From NCBI RefSeq assembly GCF_000190595.1, contig NC_015167.1, positions 794,501-858,500 of the forward strand: a stretch of DNA of 64,000 nucleotides, in the 5' to 3' direction. Below, piece after piece: positions 44,048-53,114 of this stretch. A program made the position numbers and the translations under genes. This DNA is from Cellulophaga lytica DSM 7489. GTDB taxonomy: Bacteria > Bacteroidota > Bacteroidia > Flavobacteriales > Flavobacteriaceae. The stretch's first letter is position 1. Each line of letters begins with the position of its first letter. The notes below the pieces were generated by a model. That model saw only the letters and a list, made by a program, of their open reading frames with translations, was not told the DNA's origin and did not search any database.

Positions 44048-44875
44048 TTAGTGTTCTAAAAAATCTATTAAATGCTTTCTGCAAGCGTAGTAATCCTTAT
44101 GATCTAAAACAGATTTTCTTGTTCTAGGTCTTTCAAAATCTACAGTTAATACGTCCCCAATTTTTGCCCTTGGGCCACTTGTCATCATAACTACTCTGTC
44201 TGCTAAAAAAATAGCTTCATCTACATCATGAGTAATCATTACTGCTGTAATTTTCTCTTTGTTCCATATTTCTATTAAAATATCCTGAAGCTCTCCTCTT
44301 GTTAACGAATCTAACATTCCAAAAGGCTCATCTAACAACAATACCTTGGGTTTAATAGCAAAGGCTCTTGCAATACCAACTCTTTGTTGCATACCTTGCG
44401 ATAGCTCTGTTGCTTTTTTATTAAAAGCCCCATCTAAACCAACCTTATGTAAATAATATTTGGCAATATCTACACGTTGTTTTTTGGGTACATGAGGAAA
44501 AACTTGATTTACCCCTAAAAGAACATTTTGTAAGGCTGTCATCCAAGGCATTAAACTTGGCGACTGAAAAATTACTCCTCTATCTGGACCTGGTCCTTTT
44601 ACAGGATTACCCAAAACAGATATGTTTCCGCCAGAAATAGGATTTAAACCAGCTATCATAGAGAGCATTGTTGTTTTTCCACAACCAGAGTGACCTATAA
44701 TTGTAACAAACTCCTCTTTCATTATTTGTAAATTTAGGTTCTCAAGAACCACATAATCTCCCTTTGGTGTTGGGTAAACCTTTTTTAAATTAATAAGGTC
44801 TAACATAACTTTTGATGGATAGAAAATTCCGTTTTCAAAGTTTGTATTATCTGTTTTTGATATGGTAGAATTCAT
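44048..44875 (-). CDS. Nitrate ABC transporter ATP-binding protein (NrtD-like)
   Basis: The 275-residue ATPase has a Walker A (GHSGCGKTT, about 60-68), a signature ([14 protein letters not shown]), a Walker B ([13 protein letters not shown]) and an H-loop (ITHDVDEA). About 25 residues precede the usual domain start ([12 protein letters not shown]). It matches the NrtD/SsuB/TauB branch. It is 12 bp downstream of a second, related ATPase gene and completes the importer. Confidence 0.9.
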   Translation of the reverse strand: MNSTISKTDNTNFENGIFYPSKVMLDLINLKKVYPTPKGDYVVLENLNLQIMKEEFVTIIGHSGCGKTTMLSMIAGLNPISGGNISVLGNPVKGPGPDRGVIFQSPSLMPWMTALQNVLLGVNQVFPHVPKKQRVDIAKYYLHKVGLDGAFNKKATELSQGMQQRVGIARAFAIKPKVLLLDEPFGMLDSLTRGELQDILIEIWNKEKITAVMITHDVDEAIFLADRVVMMTSGPRAKIGDVLTVDFERPRTRKSVLDHKDYYACRKHLIDFLEH

Positions 44876-44887
44876 TTTTCTATAGTT

Positions 44888-45733
44888 TTAAAATTGACCA
44901 ACAAAGCTTTTTGGTGTTACATCTGGCAATACATACTCTGTGTTAGAAACGGACTTTCTGTTTTCTCCTATAGCCATTAAATAGGCTATAATTTTATTTC
45001 TTGTTTCTATATAATTTATATTATCATTTAATTTGGTTTTGTCCCTTGGACGTTCAATATCAATAGTAAATTCTGGGCCCAATGTAGCTTTAGGTCCTGG
45101 TTTTAAAGGAATAATCCTATCTGCCATATAAATTCCCTCATCCACGTCATTTGTAATTAGCAATGCGGTTCTTTTATCTTTACTCCAAATGTTTAATATT
45201 TCATCTTGTAAATTACCTCTGGTTAATGCATCTAAAGCTCCTAAAGGCTCATCCATAATTATCATCTCTGGTTTCATAGCCAATGCCCTAGCTACAGAAA
45301 CTCTCTGTCTCATTCCGCCAGACAATTCTTTTGGTCTTTTATCAATTGCATGAGATAAACCTACCATTTTTATAAAACTAACAACTCTTTCCCTAATCTC
45401 TGTTTTACTTTCCTTTGGAAAAGCCTCCTTAACAGCCATTGCAACATTCTGATATACTGTTAACCAAGGTAGTAGTGAGTAATTTTGAAAAATAACACCA
45501 CGTTTGTGACTTGTACCAACTACAGGTTCTCCCTTAAAAAGCACCTCTCCACTGGTTGGTTTTATTAAACCATTAATTAAATTTACTAGTGTAGTTTTTC
45601 CACTTCCAGTAAAACCTACAATGGCAACAAATTCTCCTTCTTCAATTTTTAAATTGATGTTAGAAAGTACCTCTGTACTATTGTTACTCTGCCCATATGT
45701 TTTACATACATTCTTTAATTCTAAATATGCCAT
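44888..45733 (-). CDS. Nitrate ABC transporter ATP-binding protein (NrtC-like, without sensor domain)
   Basis: The 281-residue ATPase has a Walker A (GFTGSGKTT, about 43-51), a signature (LSGGMRQRVSVARA), a Walker B (EMIIMDEPLGALD) and a switch segment ITNDVDEG, where the usual H-loop His is replaced by Asn. Cyanobacterial NrtC carries a fused NrtA-like domain, which is absent here. It pairs with the following ATPase, so the importer probably has a heterodimeric motor. The missing H-loop His suggests this site may be less active. Confidence 0.88.
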   Translation of the reverse strand: MAYLELKNVCKTYGQSNNSTEVLSNINLKIEEGEFVAIVGFTGSGKTTLVNLINGLIKPTSGEVLFKGEPVVGTSHKRGVIFQNYSLLPWLTVYQNVAMAVKEAFPKESKTEIRERVVSFIKMVGLSHAIDKRPKELSGGMRQRVSVARALAMKPEMIIMDEPLGALDALTRGNLQDEILNIWSKDKRTALLITNDVDEGIYMADRIIPLKPGPKATLGPEFTIDIERPRDKTKLNDNINYIETRNKIIAYLMAIGENRKSVSNTEYVLPDVTPKSFVGQF

Positions 45734-45751
45734 AGTGCTTGTTTTTATAAA

Positions 45752-46852
45752 TTAAATGCCCTCGTTTTTATTAAAAGACACCATTTGTTGTATGGTTAAC
45801 ATTAACCTATCTAACAAAAAGCCTATAATCCCAATAACAAACATTGCCACTATAATTTTGGCATTAGAATCGTTTGCTCCATTCTGAAATTCTTCCCAAA
45901 CAAACAATCCTAAACCTGGACTTTGAGCCAGTAACTCTATGGCAATAAGAACCATCCAAGCAACAGAAAGTGTAATTCTAAGCCCCGTAAATATTAATGG
46001 TAAAGAAGAGGGTAAAATAACTTTAAATACTTTTTGAAAAGTTCCTAATTTTAAAACTTTAGCAACATTTATATAATCTTTATCTACAGAAGAAACACCC
46101 ATTGCTGTGTTTACTAAAGTTGCCCACATTGCACACAAACCAACACTAACAAAAGAAATTACAAATGCATTATCTGAGCTGGCTCCTATGTATAATGTTT
46201 TTACAATCATAAAAACTAACAAGTACCATACTACTGGAGACACAGGTTTAAATATCTGAATAAACCAATTAAATGCACTTCTAAGAGACGGACTTAATCC
46301 TATAATAACACCTATAGGAACTGCTATAATAAGCGCAAGCAAAAAACCTGCAAAAACCGTTTTTATACTAGTTAAAACAATGTCTATAAAAGATGCTCTT
46401 CCTGTGTAAACAATTGCCTTTTTTCCTTGTGCAATTAACTTTGTATTAGTTGCTTCCATTTTTAAATTAAAAGCCTCTTTTTTAGCCTGTATTAATTGAT
46501 GATCTGCAATTAAAGACATAAACGATGCCCAAACCTGTGTTGGTGATGGTAGTGTATTTGGCTGACACCTACTTTCGCCAGAAGCTATACAAGCCTTTTC
46601 TGCATCTGCAGCAGCTTGGCCTTGTTCTACCAATGCTTTTTCTATTCTGTATGCGGCCTCTTTATTATACAACGCCTTAGAACCAAGATGCCACAACCCT
46701 AAAAATAAAAGGATAGAAACAATGGTTATAGCTGTTTTTTTTAGTGATTTTGATACCGCCTCTTTTTCAAATTTAGATTTAACAATTGAAGCTATTTGCT
46801 TAAAAAAAGCAAAACCAGAGTGCTGTTTCTTTAATGTAATTTCTTGTTTCAT
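45752..46852 (-). CDS. Nitrate ABC transporter permease (NrtB-like)
   Basis: The 366-residue inner-membrane protein has one N-terminal helix (about 38-58, AITIVSILLFLGLWHLGS). A periplasmic insert of about 100 residues follows, with paired cysteines (KACIASGESRC). A BPD-type permease domain comes next (about 150-355), with the EAA-loop-like VAKVLKLGTFQKVFKVILPSSLP. The insert is typical of NrtB-type proteins of Bacteroidota and Proteobacteria. It sits between the solute-binding protein and the two ATPases. Confidence 0.9.
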   Translation of the reverse strand: MKQEITLKKQHSGFAFFKQIASIVKSKFEKEAVSKSLKKTAITIVSILLFLGLWHLGSKALYNKEAAYRIEKALVEQGQAAADAEKACIASGESRCQPNTLPSPTQVWASFMSLIADHQLIQAKKEAFNLKMEATNTKLIAQGKKAIVYTGRASFIDIVLTSIKTVFAGFLLALIIAVPIGVIIGLSPSLRSAFNWFIQIFKPVSPVVWYLLVFMIVKTLYIGASSDNAFVISFVSVGLCAMWATLVNTAMGVSSVDKDYINVAKVLKLGTFQKVFKVILPSSLPLIFTGLRITLSVAWMVLIAIELLAQSPGLGLFVWEEFQNGANDSNAKIIVAMFVIGIIGFLLDRLMLTIQQMVSFNKNEGI

Positions 46853-46881
46853 AGTATATTCTTTTTGGGTTGTAGTGGTAG

Positions 46882-48255
46882 TTAATCTTTATTACCTATT
46901 GAAAAACTGTTTATATAACCAATAGGATCTTTTGCATCATAAAGAGTACCGTCTATAAAATCTGTTGTTGCTGGCTTATAACCATCTGTATCTGGTATAT
47001 CTTGCTTTGGTATTTTGCCTTCGGCAACCAATAAGTCTGCAGCTTTTCTCCAAACATCTGGGCGGTAAATTTCTTTTATAGTTTCCTTGTACCAAGCGGC
47101 AGGTTTTGCTTCTGAAATTTGCCCCCATCTTCTCATTTGTGTTAAAAACCAAATTCCGTCAGAATAAAAAGGGTAAGTAGCATTGTATTTGTAAAACACA
47201 TTAAAATCTGGCATAGAACGTTTGTCACCTTTTTCAAACTCAAAAGTACCCGTCATAGAATTTGCTAAAACTTCTTCTGGAGCTCCTACATACTGTGACA
47301 TAGACAATATTTTAACGGCCTCTTTTCTGTTGTTAGGATTATCTAACCACTTACCAGCTCTTATTAAAGCTTTTGTAACCGCTACTGCTGTGTTTGGGTT
47401 TTCATCTACAAACTTTTTTGTCATTACAAATACTTTCTCTGGGTTATTTTTCCAGATATCATAATTTGTAACAACTGGTACACCTATACCTTTAAAAACT
47501 GCTTGCTGGTTCCATGGTTCACCTACACAATAGCCATATATTGTGCCCGACTCTAGTGTTGCTGGCATTTGTGGTGGTGGTGTTACAGATAATAAAACTT
47601 CTGCATCAATTTGTCCTTGCACATTGTCTGCTGTGTACATCCCTGGGTGTATGCCTGCTGCTGCTAACCAATATCTTATTTCATAATTGTGGGTAGATAC
47701 CGGAAAAACCATTCCCATTTTAAATGGTTTTCCGCTGTTTTTATACTCAGCTACTACTGGTTTTAAAGCATCTGCCTTTATTGGATGTATTGTTTTTCCG
47801 TTATCATCTAAAGGCACATTTGGTTTCATTTTTGCCCAAACATCATTAGATACTGTTATTCCGTTTCCATTTAAATCCATTGAAAACGGAGTAACTAATT
47901 TTGCACGTCTACCAAACCCTACTCCTGCTGCTATTGGTTGTCCTGCTAGCATATGAGAACCATCTAACTGGCCATCTATAACACGGTCTAAAACATTTTT
48001 CCAATTAGACTGTGCCTCAACAGAAACAAAAAGCCCTTCTTCTTCAAAAAAACCTTTTTCCTTTGCTATAGCTAAAGGAGCCATATCTGTTAACTTTATA
48101 AAGCCAAAAGTTAATTGTGGTTTTTCAATTTCAAATGCTGACCCTGTTACTTCTTCTGTTGTAGTAGTACTTGCTTTTTTATCTTTTTCACCACAAGCCG
48201 ATAGAAAAGCTAGTGCTATTAAATAAAGAAGTACATTGTTTACTGTATTTTTCAT
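46882..48255 (-). CDS. Nitrate ABC transporter substrate-binding lipoprotein (NrtA-like)
   Basis: The 457-residue lipoprotein has a lipobox ending LAFLSAC (Cys21) and a Thr/Ser-rich linker. The NrtA/CmpA/SsuA-type binding domain ([63 protein letters not shown]) matches nitrate- rather than sulfonate-binding members in length and motifs. It is the first gene of the operon nrtA-nrtB-nrtC-nrtD-porin, whose promoter holds TACGTA palindromes. Confidence 0.92.
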   Translation of the reverse strand: MKNTVNNVLLYLIALAFLSACGEKDKKASTTTTEEVTGSAFEIEKPQLTFGFIKLTDMAPLAIAKEKGFFEEEGLFVSVEAQSNWKNVLDRVIDGQLDGSHMLAGQPIAAGVGFGRRAKLVTPFSMDLNGNGITVSNDVWAKMKPNVPLDDNGKTIHPIKADALKPVVAEYKNSGKPFKMGMVFPVSTHNYEIRYWLAAAGIHPGMYTADNVQGQIDAEVLLSVTPPPQMPATLESGTIYGYCVGEPWNQQAVFKGIGVPVVTNYDIWKNNPEKVFVMTKKFVDENPNTAVAVTKALIRAGKWLDNPNNRKEAVKILSMSQYVGAPEEVLANSMTGTFEFEKGDKRSMPDFNVFYKYNATYPFYSDGIWFLTQMRRWGQISEAKPAAWYKETIKEIYRPDVWRKAADLLVAEGKIPKQDIPDTDGYKPATTDFIDGTLYDAKDPIGYINSFSIGNKD

Positions 48256-48276
48256 AGTTAATTATTTAGTGTGTTC

Positions 48277-48318
48277 TACGTATTAATACTTAATAAAACA
48301 AAAGTATACGTATACTTT
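48277..48318 (-). promoter_or_regulatory. Promoter of the nitrate transport operon with two palindromes
   Basis: TACGTAT-TA-ATACTTA (48277-48292) is a 7-2-7 repeat with one mismatch. AAAGTATACGTATACTTT (48301-48318) is a perfect 18-bp palindrome that overlaps a perfect -7 element TACTTTTG on the reverse strand (48299-48306). The predicted leader is about 37 nt. Confidence 0.65.
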
Positions 48319-48430
48319 GTAAAATTTTATGAAATTACACAGAACAAAACATCCTTTTACACCATTAAAAAACCTGTCTTAAAACATAAAAAAGGTATAA
48401 TTAACTATTAACAAGCACTTTATAAAAAAC

Positions 48431-48458
48431 AAAAGCCACGTATAAATACGCAGCTTTT
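48431..48458 (-). terminator. Terminator after the Fnr-like gene, containing the CGTATAAATACG core
   Basis: AAAAGC and CGTAT pair with ATACG and GCTTTT around small internal loops, followed on the reverse strand by T-rich sequence. The inner CGTATAAATACG is the same 12-mer as in the nasA operator, so a second role as a distal operator is possible. Confidence 0.6.
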
Positions 48459-48482
48459 GTTTTTGGTGAATTTTAAATTTAT

Positions 48483-49208
48483 TTATAAATCTAAATAATA
48501 ATTATGTTCAGATATTTCTTTTTTAAGTAAGGTTATGTTAGTTATTCCTATTTTTTTTCCTTTAGTAAAAATTAAACTTTCCTTTTTTAGGGCAGAAAAA
48601 ACTCTTATTACTTGTTCTTCTGTAGTACCTGCATAATCTGCATATTCCCTTCTACTTAGTTGCAAGTTTAAAAAACCATTATAGTCTTTAAATTTTCTAT
48701 GTATGTAAAGTAACGAATCTACCACACGCTCTCTAACCGTCATTTGTGAAATGGTTTTTAATTTTGCTTCACTCCTATTTAGTTCGTTTGCATAAAATAG
48801 CATCATATCATAGGTAAAAGTTGCATTACTTTTAAGTTTTTGCTGTAAACTATTCTTAGAATAATAGCATAAAACAGTATCTTCTAGTGCTATAGCTCCT
48901 ATAGAATAATACTCTTCGGTTCCAAAACCACGGTGACCTATTATTTCTCCTTCTTTAGCAAATCTTACAATTTGCTCTTTTCCATTTATTCCTGTTCTAT
49001 AAACTTTTACTTTGCCTTTTAGTATAAAAAAGAGACCGTTTACTGGCGCTCCTTCTATTATAAACTGCTGCCCTTTTTTACAACTAATCTCAGTTTTTAA
49101 TGAAGAAAAAAAATCATCTTGTTCTGTTAAAACACTTCTTTTTACCAAACACTCTGTATTAACACAGTTTTTACAAGAAGTAGCTAAAAATGTATACTTG
49201 CCAGACAT
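48483..49208 (-). CDS. Fnr-like regulator with N-terminal cysteine cluster
   Basis: The 241-residue protein starts with SCKNCVNTECL (Cys12, Cys15, Cys20) and has Cys43, which resembles the Fe-S ligands of Fnr in number but not spacing. A cNMP-like barrel follows (about 40-130, FIIEGAPVNGLFFILKGKVKVYR), then a dimer helix and a helix-turn-helix (about 185-212, LSRREYADYAGTTEEQVIRV). Its position between the transport operon and cobA/nirB suggests control of nitrate assimilation by redox, NO or oxygen state. That is inference from cysteines and neighbours. Confidence 0.88.
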   Translation of the reverse strand: MSGKYTFLATSCKNCVNTECLVKRSVLTEQDDFFSSLKTEISCKKGQQFIIEGAPVNGLFFILKGKVKVYRTGINGKEQIVRFAKEGEIIGHRGFGTEEYYSIGAIALEDTVLCYYSKNSLQQKLKSNATFTYDMMLFYANELNRSEAKLKTISQMTVRERVVDSLLYIHRKFKDYNGFLNLQLSRREYADYAGTTEEQVIRVFSALKKESLIFTKGKKIGITNITLLKKEISEHNYYLDL

Positions 49209-49266
49209 AATATTTGGTTTAAATTTTTAAATAAAATATGAAAACTACTTTTTAAATTGACTTTAC

Positions 49267-50040
49267 TTATAAGCCAGACTGAAGTACTCGTTGCAATTCT
49301 TCTTCAAAAAAGGAGGGGTGTTCTGCAACAACATCACCAATAACTATAACACCAGGAAGCGCAGTATTAATATCCTTTTTAACTGTTTTATAATTTAATA
49401 AAGTACCTGTTATACAGGTTTCTTTATCTAAAGTTCCGTTTTGAATTATAGCAAAAGGTGTTGTTTTATTTCTTTGTTTTGCAACTTCTTGCACAATTTC
49501 TTCAAACTTACGTATACCCATTAATATTACTAATGTTGCAGAAGATTTTGCTGCTAAAGTTAAATCTCCAGAAAAAGAACCATCTTTTTTTGTAGCTGTC
49601 ATTACCCAAAAACTACTACTAATTCCTCTGCGTGTAACAGGTATACCTTGACTAGCTGGTACAGAAATAGCACTGCTTACACCTGGCACAACAGTTACAG
49701 GTATACCAAAAGACTCTACATACTCTATTTCTTCACTAGCCCTACCAAACACAAAAGGATCTCCGCCTTTTAAACGTACAACGTGTCCGTATGCATACGC
49801 ATTTTTAACAATCAACTTATTAATATCATTTTGAGTAAAAGAATGTTCTCCACATCGTTTCCCTACGTATATTTTTGGTATTTCTATATCTATTTCATTT
49901 AGTAATTCTTTACTTACCAGTGCATCATACAAAACTACAGATGCCTGCTGCAAGACCTTAAATCCTCTACGTGTAATAAGGTCTACACTACCGGGACCTG
50001 CACCTACTAAACTAACTTTTGGAGTACTTGCTAACATCAT
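49267..50040 (-). CDS. cobA: Uroporphyrinogen-III C-methyltransferase (siroheme synthesis)
   Basis: The 257-residue protein has the SUMT motifs VSLVGAGPGSVDLITRRG (start), VRLKGGDPFVFGRASEE (about 85-100), VPGVSSAISVPA and TLVILMGI. It methylates uroporphyrinogen III to precorrin-2, the first step to siroheme, the cofactor of NirB. It is divergent from nirB with shared TACGTA-containing regulatory DNA. The dehydrogenase/ferrochelatase (CysG-N type) part is not fused and must be elsewhere. Translation may start at the second Met. Confidence 0.94.
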   Translation of the reverse strand: MMLASTPKVSLVGAGPGSVDLITRRGFKVLQQASVVLYDALVSKELLNEIDIEIPKIYVGKRCGEHSFTQNDINKLIVKNAYAYGHVVRLKGGDPFVFGRASEEIEYVESFGIPVTVVPGVSSAISVPASQGIPVTRRGISSSFWVMTATKKDGSFSGDLTLAAKSSATLVILMGIRKFEEIVQEVAKQRNKTTPFAIIQNGTLDKETCITGTLLNYKTVKKDINTALPGVIVIGDVVAEHPSFFEEELQRVLQSGL

Positions 50041-50080
50041 AATATATAATTATTAAAGTCAAAAATTATTAATAACACAA

Positions 50081-50141
50081 CAAAACTACGTATTTATTTT
50101 GATAAAAATAGATAAAATATACGTAATAATACGTATGTTTG
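50081..50141. promoter_or_regulatory. Divergent cobA/nirB promoter region with TACGTA palindromes
   Basis: TACGTA-ATAA-TACGTA (50120-50135) directly overlaps the nirB -7 element TATGTTTG (50134-50141). Another TACGTA (50087-50092) overlaps a reverse-strand -7 element TAGTTTTG (50081-50088) for cobA. In both cases the last TA of the motif is also the TA of the -7 box. Confidence 0.7.
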
Positions 50142-50167
50142 CTAAGTAATCTGATAAACTCCTACGT

Positions 50168-52681
50168 ATGAAAACCGTAATTGTAATAGGAAATGGAATG
50201 GTTGGTTATAAATTTTGCGAAAAGTTTGTAGCCCAAAAAGAATATAGAAATTTTAAGCTATTAGTTTTTGGTGATGAACCAAGACCTGCTTATGACCGCG
50301 TACATTTAAGTGAGTTTTTTGAAAACCAAAATGCAAAAGCGTTAGAAATGGCCTCTGAAGATTGGTATACAAAAAACGGAATTGAACTAATGATAAATGA
50401 GCGTGTTGCAGACATTAACAGAGATAACAAAACAATTACAACAGCTAACAATCGTAATTTTTCTTATGATTATCTAGTACTAGCAACTGGTTCTTCTGCT
50501 TTTGTACCTCCAATAAAAGGGGTAGAAAAAGAAGGTGTTTTTGTATACCGTACTATTGAAGATTTAGAAAGTATGTTGGCCTATGCAGCTAAATTAAAAT
50601 CTACTAAACCTAAAGCAAAAGCTGCGGTTTTAGGAGGCGGACTATTAGGTCTTGAAGCTGGTAAAGCCGTAATGGATATGGGCTTAGAACCTCATATAGT
50701 TGAGTTTGCACCAAAACTAATGCCAAGACAATTAGATAGTAGAAGCAGCCAAGTATTACAATTAAAATTAGAATCTATTGGTTTACATATACACCTTAGC
50801 AAAGCTACCAACCAAATACTAGGAGATAAATTTATTACCGGAATGGAATTTGGAGAAGATGATATTTTAGATGTAGATATGCTTATAATATCTGCTGGTA
50901 TTAGACCAAGAGACGAGTTAGGAAAAGCTTGTGGATTAGAAATTGGTGTACGTGGCGGCATTGTAGTTAACAACAAAATGCAAACCTCTGATGAATATAT
51001 TTATGCTATTGGAGAAATTGCTCTTTACAACCAAATGATATATGGTTTGGTAGCTCCTGGATATGAAATGGCATCTGTTGCCGTTGACCAAATTATAGGC
51101 AATGCAAACAACATTATGTCTGAAAGTATAGATATGTCTACCAAATTAAAATTAATTGGTGTAGATGTGGCAAGCTTTGGAAACCCTTTTATGCCAGCAA
51201 CTAAAGGACATTCTGTAATATTTGAAAACAAAACACAACATTTATACAAAAGAATTAATGTAAGTCTTGATGGTAAAAAATTACTTGGCGGAATATTAGT
51301 TGGCGATGCTACTGATTATAGTATGCTACATCAAATATATTTAAATGGTATGCCTATTCCATCAGATCCATCACAGTTAATACTACCTGCTGGTGATGGT
51401 GCAGCTTCTTTTGGTAGCGTTATAGATTTACCAGATGCTGCTGTTGTTTGTTCTTGTGAAGCCGTAACTAAAGCAGAAGTTTGTTGTGCTGTAAAAGATA
51501 ATGGTAAAGAGACAGTAAAAGATATTGCAAAGACAACCAAAGCAACTACTGGCTGTGGTGGCTGTAAACCAATGGTAACAGATTTAATAAACGAAACTTT
51601 AAAATCTTTAGGCAAGGTTGTAAAAGAACGTATTTGCGAACATTTTGATTACTCTAGACAAGAGTTATATGATATTGTAAAAATGAAAAACATTAAAGAT
51701 TATGATGAGCTACTAGATACCCACGGAAAAGGCAATGGTTGCGAAGTATGTAAGCCTTTAGCTGCATCATTATTTGCAAGTATTTATAATGAAACCGCTA
51801 ATAGACAAGACACCATACAAGACTCTAATGACAGGTATTTAGCTAACATTCAGCGTAACGGAACCTACTCTGTTGTGCCACGTGTTGCTGGCGGAGAAAT
51901 ATCTCCAAAACAAATGATTGCGATGGGCAGAATTGCTCAAAAATATGATTTATACACCAAAATTACAGGCGGTCAACGTATAAATATGTTTGGAGCAAAA
52001 CTACATGAACTTCCACTTATTTGGGAAGAATTAATTGCTGAAGGTTTTGAAACCGGGCAAGCCTACGGAAAATCTTTACGTACCGTAAAAAGCTGTGTTG
52101 GATCTACTTGGTGCAGATATGGTATGGATGAAAGTGTAAGTTTTGCCATTGAAATAGAAAACAGATACAAAGGCATACGTTCTCCTCATAAATTTAAAGG
52201 TGGCGTATCTGGCTGTATTAGAGAATGTGCAGAAGCTCGTGGAAAAGATTTTGGTTTTATTGCTGTTGAAGGCGGCTGGAATATTTATATCTGCGGTAAC
52301 GGTGGCGCTACTCCTAAACACGCTGTTTTATTGGCAGAAAAAGTAGATAAAGAAACTGCTATTAAATATGTAGACAGGTTTTTAATGTACTACATACAAA
52401 CAGCACAGCCACTAATGCGTACTGCCGCCTGGTTAGAGAAGTTAGAAGGTGGTATAGACTATGTTAAAGATGTAGTAATTAATGATTGTCTAGGCATTGT
52501 AGACCAGTTAGACAAGGATATGCAACATTTGGTAGAAACTTACAAATGCGAATGGAAAGAAGCCATAGAAACCCCTGAAATAAGAGCCAAATACACACAT
52601 TTTGTAAACTCTACAGAAGAGGATGAAAACATTGAATTTGTAGCACTAAGAGATCAAAAAATGCCAACTCCTTGGGTGTAA
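50168..52681 (+). CDS. nirB: Nitrite reductase (NAD(P)H) large subunit NirB
   Basis: The 837-residue protein is complete. It has an FAD/NAD(P) oxidoreductase (about 1-400: VIVIGNGMVGYKF, AAVLGGGLLGLEAG). Two BFD-like [2Fe-2S] domains follow (about 427-475, VVCSCEAV to GCGGCKP; about 490-540, ICEHF to GCEVCKP). The siroheme nitrite reductase core (about 560-837) has ligands in CVGSTWC (about 642/648) and GCIRECAEA (about 682/686). It reduces nitrite to ammonium in the cytoplasm. It is followed by NirD, DUF4202 and a NarX-like kinase on the same strand. Confidence 0.97.
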   Translation: MKTVIVIGNGMVGYKFCEKFVAQKEYRNFKLLVFGDEPRPAYDRVHLSEFFENQNAKALEMASEDWYTKNGIELMINERVADINRDNKTITTANNRNFSYDYLVLATGSSAFVPPIKGVEKEGVFVYRTIEDLESMLAYAAKLKSTKPKAKAAVLGGGLLGLEAGKAVMDMGLEPHIVEFAPKLMPRQLDSRSSQVLQLKLESIGLHIHLSKATNQILGDKFITGMEFGEDDILDVDMLIISAGIRPRDELGKACGLEIGVRGGIVVNNKMQTSDEYIYAIGEIALYNQMIYGLVAPGYEMASVAVDQIIGNANNIMSESIDMSTKLKLIGVDVASFGNPFMPATKGHSVIFENKTQHLYKRINVSLDGKKLLGGILVGDATDYSMLHQIYLNGMPIPSDPSQLILPAGDGAASFGSVIDLPDAAVVCSCEAVTKAEVCCAVKDNGKETVKDIAKTTKATTGCGGCKPMVTDLINETLKSLGKVVKERICEHFDYSRQELYDIVKMKNIKDYDELLDTHGKGNGCEVCKPLAASLFASIYNETANRQDTIQDSNDRYLANIQRNGTYSVVPRVAGGEISPKQMIAMGRIAQKYDLYTKITGGQRINMFGAKLHELPLIWEELIAEGFETGQAYGKSLRTVKSCVGSTWCRYGMDESVSFAIEIENRYKGIRSPHKFKGGVSGCIRECAEARGKDFGFIAVEGGWNIYICGNGGATPKHAVLLAEKVDKETAIKYVDRFLMYYIQTAQPLMRTAAWLEKLEGGIDYVKDVVINDCLGIVDQLDKDMQHLVETYKCEWKEAIETPEIRAKYTHFVNSTEEDENIEFVALRDQKMPTPWV

Positions 52682-52710
52682 CCATAAAAACAGAACTAAA
52701 ATATATAACG

Positions 52711-53091
52711 ATGATAACATCAATTTTAAAAGAGTACTCGCCTACTGCATTAGACGATGTAACTACGTGGTTTAAAGCTGCAGAAATAACTAAATTTCCA
52801 AAAAACGGTGGGGCCTGTGTAAAATATAAAAACAAACAAATTGCTGTTTTTAATTTTACACGAGAAAACAAATGGTATGCTTGCCAAAACTTATGTCCGC
52901 ATAAAATGGAAATGGTACTTTCTCGCGGAATGATTGGCGAAGATATGGGCACACCTAAAGTGGCTTGTCCCCTGCATAAAAATACGTTTTCGTTAGAAAC
53001 CGGAGAAAATTTAAATGGCACTTTAGATGCTATTGCAACATATCCTGTAAAAATTGAAGATGGTTTTGTGTATATTGGGTTTTCTGAATAG
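52711..53091 (+). CDS. nirD: Nitrite reductase small subunit NirD, Rieske type
   Basis: From the ATG at 52711, chosen because the earlier frame start at 52672 overlaps nirB, the protein has 126 residues. It keeps a full Rieske motif pair, CPHKMEM and CPLHKN (CxH ... CxxH), so it should bind a [2Fe-2S] cluster; classical NirD proteins have lost these ligands. It partners NirB, encoded 29 bp upstream. Confidence 0.92.
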   Translation: MITSILKEYSPTALDDVTTWFKAAEITKFPKNGGACVKYKNKQIAVFNFTRENKWYACQNLCPHKMEMVLSRGMIGEDMGTPKVACPLHKNTFSLETGENLNGTLDAIATYPVKIEDGFVYIGFSE

Positions 53092-53114
53092 CTTTGAAAC
53101 AAACCTTACCACAT

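Noticed and set aside
44048-48255. Taurine/sulfonate (SsuABC/TauABC) importer instead of nitrate importer
   Set aside because: The families are related, but the binding-protein length, the permease insert, the paired ATPases and the position amid nitrate/nitrite reductase genes favour nitrate.
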